Source: Leucobacter sp. UT-8R-CII-1-4 (GTDB lineage Bacteria; Actinomycetota; Actinomycetes; Actinomycetales; Microbacteriaceae). Taken from it: 64,000 bases of DNA. The notes beneath the pieces are model-generated. The model was given only the letters and a program-made list of their open reading frames with translations. It was not told the DNA's origin and searched no databases. Position numbers and translations under genes: made by a program. The DNA lies in assembly GCF_030010235.1 (NCBI RefSeq), contig NZ_JASCRS010000001.1, positions 930,001 to 994,000 of the forward strand, read 5' to 3'. Positions within the stretch are counted from its first letter, which is position 1. Every line of letters starts with the position of its first letter. Of the stretch, positions 24,395 through 33,137 are shown piece after piece.

Positions 24395-25294
24395 TTAGAG
24401 CGAATCCACGTAGGCGCGAGCGACCTTCTGTGGGTCCTTCTTGTCGACCTCAATCTCACGATTCATCCGAATCAAATCTTCGGTGGTGAGCTTTGCCGAA
24501 ACCGCGTTCAGCGATTCAACGATCTTTGGATCCGTGCGATCACTGCGCAACACCGGGATGATGTTTTCAGCGAGCGACATGTACTCAGGATCTTCAAGCG
24601 ACACAAAGCCATTTTCTGCAATAGCCGACTGCGTGGTGAACATTAGGGCGACGTCAATATCGCCGCCATTCAAACCGGCAACCGTGAGCGGGCCGCCGAG
24701 ATCGACTGATTTGAACTCGCCGAAGGTCACATCGTAGAGCTCTTTCAGGCCAGGCACGCCGGCTCGACGATCCTTCGTCTCTGGCGGGCCACCGAGCACC
24801 ATTTCACCAGCGACTGGCTTCAGATCAGCAATCGACACGAGGTTGTACTTCTTAGCTGTCTCAGCCGTAACGACCAGCGTGTCCTTGTCTTCAGCTTCGG
24901 CTGCCTCAAGCAGCGTGAGGCCTTCTGGCACCACGTCGTCGAGCGCCGTGAGAACATCTGCCGAGCTGAACGCGGTATCGTCGCCACCGAGATATGCAAG
25001 CAATGCTCCGCTGTACTCGGGCACAAGGTCGATGCTGCCGTCCTGCAGCGCAGGCACAATCACCTCACGGCTACCAATGTTGGGCTTTACATTCGCTTCG
25101 ACACCAGCATCATTCAGTGCTTCAGCGTAGATGTGCGCAATCAGCACGTTCTCTGAGAAGTTGGCCGATCCGATTGTAATCGCATCGCCGCTTGTGCTCT
25201 CAGAGCTACTGCCGTCGAGCGATCCAGCGCTCGCACATCCGACGAGTGAAATTGCGATTGCCGCAGCCGTTGCGACAAAGAGTGTTTTCTTCAT
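24395..25294 (-). CDS. ProX/OpuCC-like substrate-binding lipoprotein, probable histidine (HutX-like) importer
   Basis: 299 residues. Lipobox LVGC with Cys20, then a type II periplasmic-binding fold of the OpuAC/QAT family: ITIGSANFSENVLIAHIYAEAL, LVPEYSGALLAYLGG, VPGLKELYDVTFGEF. These bind betaine, choline, carnitine or, in HutX proteins, histidine. Last gene of a minus-strand run hutU-hutG-ATPase-permease-permease-this gene, so its product most likely captures histidine or urocanate. Osmoprotectant uptake is the alternative. Confidence 0.83.
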   Translation of the reverse strand: MKKTLFVATAAAIAISLVGCASAGSLDGSSSESTSGDAITIGSANFSENVLIAHIYAEALNDAGVEANVKPNIGSREVIVPALQDGSIDLVPEYSGALLAYLGGDDTAFSSADVLTALDDVVPEGLTLLEAAEAEDKDTLVVTAETAKKYNLVSIADLKPVAGEMVLGGPPETKDRRAGVPGLKELYDVTFGEFKSVDLGGPLTVAGLNGGDIDVALMFTTQSAIAENGFVSLEDPEYMSLAENIIPVLRSDRTDPKIVESLNAVSAKLTTEDLIRMNREIEVDKKDPQKVARAYVDSL

Positions 25295-25326
25295 TGAAAT
25301 TCCTTTCTGGGGGACTTTGAAATTTG

Positions 25327-26061
25327 CTACGTCTGATCGCTGAGCCGAACGACGCGAGTCTCGGTAACTTCAGCAGGCTTCGCCTTTGCCGCAACAGTGT
25401 CTGCTGCCTTCACCGGAGCTTTTTTCCGACGAATTCCACCGAGCGCGAAAAGACCATCGGTTACCAGTGCGAGCGACGCAACGAGCAACGCGCCTCCGGC
25501 CATTTCGCCATAATCTCGCAACGCCAAACCATCGAGCAGAAAGCGGCCGAGGCCGCCTAGCGCGATGTAGGCAGCAATGGTTGCCGTTGCAATCACTTGC
25601 AGCACCGATGAGCGGATACCGCTCACAATTACGCGGGTCGCAATCGGCAACTCAACGGTCAGCAAGATGCGCCACTCAGGCATCCCAATACCTCGTGCGG
25701 CATCGACCACGGCAGGGTCAACTCCGCGCACACCAGCGTATGTTGCAGTGAGCATCGGTGGAATCGCAAGGATAACGAGCACGATTGCCGCGGGTAAGAA
25801 GCCGAGCCCGAGCAACAAGACCATGAGGGTCAACAGGCCAAGCGTTGGTAGCGCGCGCGAACCGTTTGCGATATTGATGACGAGCCATGCGCCGCGTCTG
25901 GTGTGACCGATAATCGCACCGACCGGAATAGCGATCGCGATACCGATCAGCACCACCACGAAGGTGTACAGCAGGTGCTCACCAAGTCGCACCGGAATGC
26001 CGTCGGGCCCAGACCAATTTGCCGGGTTTGAGAAGAACTCAACAATTTGTTCAAAAATCAT
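25327..26061 (-). CDS. ProW/OpuC-type ABC permease (HutW-like)
   Basis: 244 residues, six helices, with the binding-protein-dependent permease EAA-type loop (VDAARGIGMPEWRILLTVELPIATRVI). Homologous to the permease encoded just before it; the start overlaps that gene's stop by 4 bases. A charged Lys/Ala tail (KKAPVKAADTVAAKAKPAE) extends the C-terminus. With the second permease it forms the membrane channel of the hut-linked importer. Confidence 0.87.
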   Translation of the reverse strand: MIFEQIVEFFSNPANWSGPDGIPVRLGEHLLYTFVVVLIGIAIAIPVGAIIGHTRRGAWLVINIANGSRALPTLGLLTLMVLLLGLGFLPAAIVLVILAIPPMLTATYAGVRGVDPAVVDAARGIGMPEWRILLTVELPIATRVIVSGIRSSVLQVIATATIAAYIALGGLGRFLLDGLALRDYGEMAGGALLVASLALVTDGLFALGGIRRKKAPVKAADTVAAKAKPAEVTETRVVRLSDQT

Positions 26062-26705
26062 CGTTGTTCACCTGCCCTAATCCACGGAGTTGAGAGACGT
26101 TCAAGCAGCACCACAACAAGGTCAAAAATAATGGCCAACACGACGCTCAAGAGGATGCCCCAAACGATTGGGACGAGGTAACTGCGCTGGAAGCCCTCGG
26201 TAAAGAGGTCACCAAGGCCACCGACTCCGATCAACGCACCCACCGAGACCAGACTCACATTTGAGACCGCCGCAACCCGAAGCGATGCCGCAATCACAGG
26301 AATCGCGAGCGGCAATTCCACGGTGAAGAGCAGTCGCAACCGTCCAATTCCCATCGCTTCCGCCGCCTGCCTGGTCTCAATCGGCACGGCCCGCAGCGCT
26401 TCAACAACTCCGCCAAAGATGAGTGCAAATGAGTAGACAGAAAGTGCGATCACAATGTTGATCGGGTCGAGGATCTTGGTACCGATCAACACTGGAATGA
26501 AAATCAGAAGCGTGAGTGATGGAATCGTGAAGAGCACACCACTGATTGCGAGCATGGCGCCTGCGGTCCATCGGGTACGTGCCACCATCATGCCGAGCAC
26601 AAGCGCGAGCACAAGTCCGATCAACGTGGCCGCTGCTGCGAGCACCGTATGCACGCCAGCGAGTTGCAGCACTCGCTGCAAATTATCGCCAAGCCATTCG
26701 ATCAT
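26058..26705 (-). CDS. ProW/OpuC-type ABC permease (second subunit)
   Basis: 215 residues with five to six helices and the coupling loop AAEAMGIGRLRLLFTVELPLAIPVI. It overlaps the ATPase gene (26702-26705) and the next permease (26058-26061), so ATPase and both permeases are translated together. Two different permeases are usual in OpuC-type systems. The short N-terminus ([20 protein letters not shown]) is typical. Confidence 0.87.
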   Translation of the reverse strand: MIEWLGDNLQRVLQLAGVHTVLAAAATLIGLVLALVLGMMVARTRWTAGAMLAISGVLFTIPSLTLLIFIPVLIGTKILDPINIVIALSVYSFALIFGGVVEALRAVPIETRQAAEAMGIGRLRLLFTVELPLAIPVIAASLRVAAVSNVSLVSVGALIGVGGLGDLFTEGFQRSYLVPIVWGILLSVVLAIIFDLVVVLLERLSTPWIRAGEQR

Positions 26706-27772
26706 GGCCGAGCCCCATCACCCTGCAGCATTGGAGCAAGCAAGGCGAGATCAATGCCACCGACCAACCGGTCTTCATCACCGACCACCACTGCGAGTCC
26801 GTCAGGGCTGGTGAGTACCGCATCCATCGCGAGCCGAAGCGTATCGCCGTGGTGCACGCGAGGCTTTTGTTCGAGCGAGCTCACGCTGTCGTTCGCCTCT
26901 CCCGGACGCACCCAACCGAGGTAGCGATTCGACTGGTCGACGACCGCAGCTCCCGGGGCTGAAAGGCCGCTCGTCGAATCACCGAGTTTGATCGAAACGA
27001 CCGGGCGCACTTCGGTGCCAACCTCTCTAAACGAGAGCGCACGGTAACCGCGATCCTTGCCAACGAAGCTCGCCACGAAATCATTGGCTGGCGAGGTGAG
27101 AAGTTCCTCTGGACTCGCAAATTGCGCCAGCCTGCCACCCTTCTCAAACACCGCAATACGATCGCCAAGGCGCACAGCTTCATCGATATCGTGCGTCACA
27201 AACACAATCGTGGTGCCGAGTTCAGGGCCGAGCCGCGCAAATTCTTCCTGCAATTCGTGACGAACTACTGGATCAAGCGCCGAAAAAGGCTCATCCATGA
27301 GAAGTACTTTTGGCCTCGCCGCGAGCGCACGGGCAACACCCACACGCTGCTGCTGCCCACCGGAGAGTTGGGTCGGAAAGCGTGACGCGAATTCGCGCGG
27401 CAATCCCACCGTGTCGAGCAGTTCAAAAGCCCGATCTTTTGCCTCTGCGGTTGAAACACCGTTGAGCTTTGGAACGGTCATGATGTTTTGCAGCACGGTG
27501 CGGTGTGGGAAAAGCCCGGCGTTCTGAATCACGTAGCCAATGCCTCGACGCAGTTCGGCCTTCTTCAGCGTGGTGACATCTTGGCCGTCAATTGTGATCT
27601 TGCCGCTGGTCGGCTCGATCATCCGATTGATCATCCGCAGGCTCGTGGTCTTGCCACATCCTGATGGGCCAACGAACACCGTTGTTTTGCCAGCCGGCAG
27701 TTCGAGCGAAAGCGATTCGACAGCGAGGGTGCCATCGGGGTATCGCTTTTCAACGTCTTGGAATGTGATCAT
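26702..27772 (-). CDS. ProV/OpuCA-type ABC ATPase (HutV-like)
   Basis: 356 residues: Walker [11 protein letters not shown]-loop [13 protein letters not shown], signature [15 protein letters not shown], Walker [15 protein letters not shown]-loop [13 protein letters not shown]. The C-terminal about 110 residues resemble degenerate CBS-type regulatory domains ([32 protein letters not shown]). Its start overlaps the hutG stop (27769-27772), tying the importer to histidine breakdown. In QAT ATPases the CBS region senses ionic strength; here it may be degenerate. Confidence 0.88.
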   Translation of the reverse strand: MITFQDVEKRYPDGTLAVESLSLELPAGKTTVFVGPSGCGKTTSLRMINRMIEPTSGKITIDGQDVTTLKKAELRRGIGYVIQNAGLFPHRTVLQNIMTVPKLNGVSTAEAKDRAFELLDTVGLPREFASRFPTQLSGGQQQRVGVARALAARPKVLLMDEPFSALDPVVRHELQEEFARLGPELGTTIVFVTHDIDEAVRLGDRIAVFEKGGRLAQFASPEELLTSPANDFVASFVGKDRGYRALSFREVGTEVRPVVSIKLGDSTSGLSAPGAAVVDQSNRYLGWVRPGEANDSVSSLEQKPRVHHGDTLRLAMDAVLTSPDGLAVVVGDEDRLVGGIDLALLAPMLQGDGARP

Positions 27773-28713
27773 GCGTGCCTCCTAGCTCGCGCAGCGTTCC
27801 CGATGAGCACCGAGAGCAACCGAGAAAGTGTAGTTGATGTCGTCTCCCCCACATCGAGAGAGGGAAAGTGTTCCACAATGTCGATTCCGGCGAGACCGAG
27901 ATTGCCGGCAACAGCCGCGAGCAAGGTCTCTGCTTCTTCGAAATTCATTCCGCCTGGCACCGGGCAACTAGTGGCGGGCGCGATCGTCGGATCGAGTCCG
28001 TCAACATCAAGTGTGACGAACCAAGGCAGCTCACTGTTCATTTGTGTCAGAACGTGACTCACTCCGCGTTCACGAAGCTCTGCCATCGGAACAATCAGGT
28101 TGCCTGCCGCGAGCGCGGCGGCATAGTCTTCCGGTGTTGCACTGCCGGTGCCGCGCGCACCCACCTGTACGATCTGGCCGACCCAGGGCATCTCACGAAT
28201 TCGTCGCATGGTGCTTGAAAATCCGTCGCTGCGGCCGTGCGCAATATCTGCGAAATCAATGTGGGCATCAATTTGCAAGACATTCACGGTTGGCACCGTG
28301 GCTTGGTAACCCTTGGCAACGAGGATCGGCACCGAGTCATCTCCACCGAGCACGATTGGCACACCGCCGCGCTGCACTACGGCGTTGACCGTTGCAGTCA
28401 CGGCTGCGGCATTTGCCGAAAGATCCCTCGGGTTTCCATTCAAATCGCCAAGGTCGAGTAGTCGCACACCGCTGTCGCCAAGCAAGGTGCCCCCGAGCGA
28501 GAAATCGTAACGATTCTTGTGCGCGCCGAAGCGACGATTCGCTCGTTCGCGAAACACGCGCGGCGCATTTGCTGCGTCAGAATGTACCCCGCTCATCCAG
28601 TACGGCGAACCGTAGGGCGCACCGAATATGACGATGTCACCGCGTTGTACGTCGTCCATATGTGCCTGCGCCGCTCCGAGCAGGCCGTGCGGTGTCGCAA
28701 TGAGGTCGCTCAT
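27769..28713 (-). CDS. hutG: Ureohydrolase: formimidoylglutamase-type HutG (agmatinase family) with GGDDS variant
   Basis: 314 residues, arginase/agmatinase fold. Metal-site motifs: QIDAHIDF (Asp149, His151, Asp153) and TLDVDGLDP (Asp236, Asp238). The first motif is GGDDS (123-127), not GGDHS, so Asp126 replaces a normal Mn-ligand His. It is placed between hutU (4-base overlap) and the importer. No hutF or deformylase is present, so it should hydrolyse formimidoyl-glutamate directly to glutamate and formamide. By sequence alone agmatinase/guanidinobutyrase is possible; locus favours HutG. Confidence 0.83.
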   Translation of the reverse strand: MSDLIATPHGLLGAAQAHMDDVQRGDIVIFGAPYGSPYWMSGVHSDAANAPRVFRERANRRFGAHKNRYDFSLGGTLLGDSGVRLLDLGDLNGNPRDLSANAAAVTATVNAVVQRGGVPIVLGGDDSVPILVAKGYQATVPTVNVLQIDAHIDFADIAHGRSDGFSSTMRRIREMPWVGQIVQVGARGTGSATPEDYAAALAAGNLIVPMAELRERGVSHVLTQMNSELPWFVTLDVDGLDPTIAPATSCPVPGGMNFEEAETLLAAVAGNLGLAGIDIVEHFPSLDVGETTSTTLSRLLSVLIGNAARARRHA

Positions 28714-30350
28714 GCGCCCACCTGAACCGCTCGAATGCCGCTCTGTGGCAGATAAGCAATAGCCTCTGGGACTCCAGCACTCGCGTGTCGAATCACGCCG
28801 ATCGCTGGATCATTTTCAAAGCAAATTCGAGCGCGCGCCTCACTGAGCTCGGTGCCATCGAGCACCAGCGTCATGCCTGCAGAGACCGAGCCGCCGATAA
28901 TTCCGGCGTTCTGGTGAATCGCCACGAGGTCGGCCCCGCCAGCCACATTCAGCATGGCGTTCAAGTATGGCCAGTCCGCGATCACGTCTGAACCGTCTGG
29001 CATCTTTTCGGTTTCGCGAGTGGGGTAAGCGCATGAGCCAGAATCAAGATGATCGCGGGTGATCGCAACTGGGCCATGCAGTTCGCCGTTAGCAACCAGG
29101 CGGTTAATCTCTATCGCCATTGCCGCGCGCTGACCGTGGCCAATCCAACAGATTCGGGCCGGCAACCCTTCGACGGGTGTTTCTTCGGCTGCTCGGTCTA
29201 GCCAGGTGTTCAGTCGAGTGTCGTCTGGAAAGAGTTCCCGAGCTGCTCGGTCGAGACGGTCGCGATCGGCGACTTCTCCGCTGAGGCAGATCCAACGGAA
29301 CGGTCCACGACCGACGCCGAATGACGGGCGAATGTATTCGGGCACAAATCCAGGAATTTCGTCGGCTTGCGCGTACCCAAGTCTGCGAGCGGCCTGACGG
29401 ATGTCGTTGCCATACTCGAACACCACTGATCCAGCGCTCTTCAATTTAACGAGCGCACTCACGTGACGGAGCAGAGTTGATTCGCTGCGGCGCAAGTATT
29501 CGTCAGGATCGCTTGCGCGCAGCACTGCCGCTTCTTCAAAGCTCAGTTCTGATGGAATGTAACCGTGCAGCAGGTCGTGCGCACTGGTTTGGTCGGTAGC
29601 GATAGCCGGAATGCGGCCGCTCTCTGCGAGTTGCTCTGCAACGTCTGCCGCGTTTTGCACCACCGCAATGACTCGCGGCTGTCTTGCGGCAGCGAGTTCT
29701 TCGGCTCTGGCCCAAGCTCCATCGAGGGTGTCGAAGACCTCGTCAACGCTGCCAGCTTCGATTCGCTGTTCGATCAGCGGGCGATTCAGCTCGGCGATCA
29801 GCGCAACACCGCCGTTCATTCGAACTGCGCGTCCCTGCGGCTGCCCCATGCCGCCGAGTCCGGCGGTGAGCACAATCTTGCCGGTGAGGTCGTCGCCGAA
29901 GGCCCGCTCGGCTGCGGCAGCAAACGTCTCAAATGTTCCCTGCACGATGCCTTGACCGCCGATGTAGGCCCAGCTACCTGCCGTGTACTGCCCGTGCATG
30001 GTGAGCCCGCGATCGCTGAGTTCAAAAAAGTCTTCACGATTTGCCGCGCGAGGCACCACATTTGCATTGGCGATCAGCACGCGCGGAGCTGAGACTGAAC
30101 TTGGCATAATCGCGACTGCGCGACCCGACTGCACTACGAGTGTCTCGTTGTCGGCAAGGTCTTTCAGCGATTCAATGATTCCCTTCAGGCTTTCGTGATC
30201 GCGCGCTGCTTTGCCAATGCCGCCGTAGATGACGAGATCTTCTGGCCGCTCTGCGTTGTGGAGCGTGTTCTCGAGCATGCGCAAGATGCCTTCCTGGCGC
30301 CAACCTTTGCATCGCAATTCTCGGCCGGTGCCGGGGGAAACCCGCTCCAT
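28710..30350 (-). CDS. hutU: Urocanate hydratase
   Basis: 546 residues, the usual length. It catalyses urocanate to imidazolone-propionate using tightly bound NAD. Seen: YGGIGKAARDHES, the Rossmann turn LTAGLGGMGQPQG, DQTSAHDLLHGY, GRGPFRWICLSGE, ICWIGHGQRAAMA, PVAITRDHLDSGSCAYPTRE and a C-terminal GGSVSAGMTLVLDG. ATG 30350 has AAGGAG at 30357-30362. It begins the minus-strand operon hutU-hutG-ABC importer and is divergent from hutI-hutH. Two exact 12-base repeats in the divergent gap probably bind the IclR protein. Confidence 0.95.
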   Translation of the reverse strand: MERVSPGTGRELRCKGWRQEGILRMLENTLHNAERPEDLVIYGGIGKAARDHESLKGIIESLKDLADNETLVVQSGRAVAIMPSSVSAPRVLIANANVVPRAANREDFFELSDRGLTMHGQYTAGSWAYIGGQGIVQGTFETFAAAAERAFGDDLTGKIVLTAGLGGMGQPQGRAVRMNGGVALIAELNRPLIEQRIEAGSVDEVFDTLDGAWARAEELAAARQPRVIAVVQNAADVAEQLAESGRIPAIATDQTSAHDLLHGYIPSELSFEEAAVLRASDPDEYLRRSESTLLRHVSALVKLKSAGSVVFEYGNDIRQAARRLGYAQADEIPGFVPEYIRPSFGVGRGPFRWICLSGEVADRDRLDRAARELFPDDTRLNTWLDRAAEETPVEGLPARICWIGHGQRAAMAIEINRLVANGELHGPVAITRDHLDSGSCAYPTRETEKMPDGSDVIADWPYLNAMLNVAGGADLVAIHQNAGIIGGSVSAGMTLVLDGTELSEARARICFENDPAIGVIRHASAGVPEAIAYLPQSGIRAVQVGA

Positions 30351-30364
30351 CTTTCGCTCCTTTG

Positions 30365-30399
30365 CATTGTGTGAAATACTTGCGAATCATTGTGTGAAA
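30365..30399. promoter_or_regulatory. Direct repeats CATTGTGTGAAA x2 in the hutU/hutI divergent gap
   Basis: CATTGTGTGAAA occurs exactly at 30365-30376 and 30388-30399, 23 bp apart (about two helical turns), in the 120-bp gap serving both hut operons. IclR proteins often bind such paired sites on one face of DNA. The only regulator in the locus is the IclR at 33138. Confidence 0.5.
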
Positions 30400-30470
30400 C
30401 GCTTTACTAATTAACGCAGACGCTTCGCGCGCTGTCAAGCGCCGTTCAAAAACCGTTACATCGAGGGAAA

Positions 30471-31763
30471 ATGCAAGAAAGAATCGACCTGCTGGTGCAC
30501 AATGCCACCGAACTGCTCACTGCAAAACCAGCTTCAAACGGTCCAGTACGCGGAAACGAACTCGACCAGCTTGAGATCATTCCCAACGGAGCCTTTGCCG
30601 TGAACAACGGCACGATCATCGCAGTGGGGAGCAGCGATGAACTGCTGAGCCGATATCAGGCAAAGCGCGAAATTGACGCCTCAGGTCGCCTAGTCAGCCC
30701 AGCGTTTAGCGACCCGCACACACATCTCATTCACGGCGGATCACGTCACCTCGAATGGCAAGCGAAAGTACTTGAGCAACCGGCCCTCGGCATCGACGGC
30801 GGCATCCGCTCAACGATCAACGCGACTGCTGCGGCAAGTGACACTGAACTACTCACACACGCAACCGAGATCCTCGACGACATGCTGATTGCAGGCACGA
30901 CCGCAATCGAGGCGAAAAGCGGGTACGGACTCAGCGAAAGCTCCGAACTGCGATTGCTTCAACTAGCCGCCAGCATCAAACACCCTGTGAAGCTCAGCAG
31001 CACCTTCCTTGGCGCACATACGGTGCCAGAACGACATCGCGAAAACCGTGAGGCCTACATTTCTGAAGTCATTGCAATGATGGCCGCCGCGCGTGAACTC
31101 TCCGACACCTGCGACATCGCGATCGATCCCATCTCCTTCACCGCCGAAGAAGGCCAGCGTCTCATCGACGCGGCAAAGCTTCACAATTTTGAATTGCGAG
31201 TGCACGCCGACCAGACCGGCGACATTTCAGGCACAGAGCTCGCGGCAAAGGCAGGCGCGCTCACAGTAGACCACCTCGATTTTGTGAGCGATGAAAGCCT
31301 TGCAGCACTCTCCCACTCGACTACCGTGGGCGTCATTTTCCCAGCAGCCAACATGCATCTACTAGACATGACACCCGGACGCGAAGGAAAACAACCTCGA
31401 GATCTTGTCGCATGGGCCGATCGCCTCATCGCATCGGGCGCCGCGCTTGCACTCTCAACCGATTACAACCCAGGCACTGCACCGTGCACCTCGATGCAAA
31501 TGACCATGCAGTTAGCCTGCCGTCTCTACCGAATCTCGTATGCGTCAGCCTGGCACCTCGCCACGATCAACGCGGCCCATGCGCTTGGCAACGCCGCAGA
31601 GCGTGGCAGCATTGAGGTTGGCAAGGTAGCCGATTTCGTGATTTGGAATGTTGCCGAACACGGCCAGGTGATCCACCGCATAGGATCAAACCTCGCCGCC
31701 GAAGTGTACATTGCCGGCACCATAGTCGCCCGCGACGGCCGCCGAATCGAGACCGGAAAATGA
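30471..31763 (+). CDS. hutI: Imidazolonepropionase
   Basis: 430 residues, amidohydrolase fold; opens imidazolone-propionate to formimidoyl-glutamate. Metal/active-site motifs in order: FSDPHTHLIHGGSRHLEW, IEAKSGYGL, TFLGAHTVPERHRENR, LRVHADQTGD, and STDYNPGTAPCTSMQ with the family Asp. The HxH, later His and Asp ligands are all present. Start ATG 30471 (GAGGGAAA upstream). Its stop overlaps the hutH-like start (ATGA), so the pathway steps are coupled. Confidence 0.94.
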   Translation: MQERIDLLVHNATELLTAKPASNGPVRGNELDQLEIIPNGAFAVNNGTIIAVGSSDELLSRYQAKREIDASGRLVSPAFSDPHTHLIHGGSRHLEWQAKVLEQPALGIDGGIRSTINATAAASDTELLTHATEILDDMLIAGTTAIEAKSGYGLSESSELRLLQLAASIKHPVKLSSTFLGAHTVPERHRENREAYISEVIAMMAAARELSDTCDIAIDPISFTAEEGQRLIDAAKLHNFELRVHADQTGDISGTELAAKAGALTVDHLDFVSDESLAALSHSTTVGVIFPAANMHLLDMTPGREGKQPRDLVAWADRLIASGAALALSTDYNPGTAPCTSMQMTMQLACRLYRISYASAWHLATINAAHALGNAAERGSIEVGKVADFVIWNVAEHGQVIHRIGSNLAAEVYIAGTIVARDGRRIETGK

Positions 31764-33130
31764 CGGCGAAAGCACTTGGCTCCTACTGGAGCTTGAACGA
31801 AATTGAGTCGTTCAGCGACCGCCAGCTTCGTGCAGAACTCACCGCAGAAGATCAACAGCGAATTGCAATCGCGCAACGGAATCTGCTCAGTGCGGCGAAC
31901 GAAAAAGAGGTCTATGGTCTCTCAACCGGGGTGGGTGCCAGACGATTCGTCGCAGTAGAACGCGATCTCGACTCATGTCTTCGGCTCTGGCGGGCACACG
32001 CACTACAGCTTGGCGAAGTGGTTGACCCGGCGCGCACCCGCGCAACCCTGCTCATTCGAGCCGTACAGATTTCACGCGGCGGCTCGGGAGTGAGCCCGCA
32101 ACTGGCACAAGGGCTTGCCGAAGCCGCCCAGAGCGAGGCCGACAGCTCGCTGCCAACGCTTCGCTATGGAGTCTCTCTGGGCACAGGTGATATTGGCTCG
32201 CTCGCAGCAGCAGCCCTGCAAATCACCGAATCTGGCGTGCAATTCTCGCCGAGCGACGGTCTGCCCTTCATGAGCTCAGGTGCTCTCACCTACGCCGACG
32301 CCGCAATCACACTGCAATCAAGCGCTCGCGCAATTGATTCTGGTATCGAACTCACCGGTCTTATTGCCCGGGCCGTGCGTTCAACCACCGATCATTTCTC
32401 AGCCGAAGCGCTCCACCCACAACACCGTGAAGTGCGCGAGGTTGCCGAACGATTGCGTGAGATTCGGGGAGCAGCCCCGGCATCTCGTGTACAGGAGCCC
32501 TTCTCAGTTCGCCTTGCTCCGCACTCACACGGGAGCGTGCTCCGGGCCTGGAACGCGGCAGCAGAGGTGGTTGAGATCGGCGTGAACGCAGCCTTCGAAA
32601 ACCCCGTGGTGCTGCCACACGGCGATGTCGCACATGTCGGCAATTTCTACTCAGTCGAATTGTCCCTCGCGATCGACGGATTGCTGCGAGCGCTCGCACA
32701 CGAGGCAAGCCTTGCCGCGGCACGACTCGGCCTGCTACTCGATAGCCGGTTCACCGGAGCAAATGATTTCTTGAGCGATGGCACCGCAGATGCCACTGGC
32801 GCAATGATGCTTGAGTATGCGGCTTCCGCGGCGGTGGCAGATATTCGAGAGGCCGCGGCAGCGCACGGAGCTTATGGCGTGAACGTTTCACAGGGTGCAG
32901 AAGAGCACGCGCCGTTCACCGCCCATGCGATCCGGCGTCTTGCCCGCTCAGAAGCGGCCTACCGCACCCTGCTCGGTTGTATCGCCGTAGCGCTTGGTCG
33001 TCTGCCTGACGGCGTCGCAGGGGCGGATGCTCTTCGTGACAGCTCACTCGATCTTGCTGATCGCAACCTCAGTGCGGATGTCACTGTCGCGATGGAGCTT
33101 CTCGATCAGGTGCGAGTGTCGGTATCCTAG
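31760..33130 (+). CDS. hutH: HutH-like aromatic amino-acid lyase homologue lacking the canonical Ala-Ser-Gly MIO triad
   Basis: 456 residues (canonical HutH about 510). Lyase-family landmarks: VYGLSTGVG (Tyr52), RAHALQLGE (His80), QEPFSVRLAP (Gln245, Arg251), HVGNFYSVELSLAID and SQGAEEHAPF (Glu381). The cofactor loop reads VSLGTGDIGSL: Gly141-Thr142-Gly143 stands where HutH has Ala-Ser-Gly, whose Ser is the MIO precursor. The Asn of LLNGTQ is Ser here, and the active-site Tyr280 (Pseudomonas numbering) is Phe248. The reading frame is intact and overlaps hutI by 4 bases, so it is expressed with the pathway. Histidine deamination is the contextual role; catalysis must differ, or the protein is not a lyase. 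Confidence 0.82.
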   Translation: MTAKALGSYWSLNEIESFSDRQLRAELTAEDQQRIAIAQRNLLSAANEKEVYGLSTGVGARRFVAVERDLDSCLRLWRAHALQLGEVVDPARTRATLLIRAVQISRGGSGVSPQLAQGLAEAAQSEADSSLPTLRYGVSLGTGDIGSLAAAALQITESGVQFSPSDGLPFMSSGALTYADAAITLQSSARAIDSGIELTGLIARAVRSTTDHFSAEALHPQHREVREVAERLREIRGAAPASRVQEPFSVRLAPHSHGSVLRAWNAAAEVVEIGVNAAFENPVVLPHGDVAHVGNFYSVELSLAIDGLLRALAHEASLAAARLGLLLDSRFTGANDFLSDGTADATGAMMLEYAASAAVADIREAAAAHGAYGVNVSQGAEEHAPFTAHAIRRLARSEAAYRTLLGCIAVALGRLPDGVAGADALRDSSLDLADRNLSADVTVAMELLDQVRVSVS

Positions 33131-33137
33131 CGAGAGC

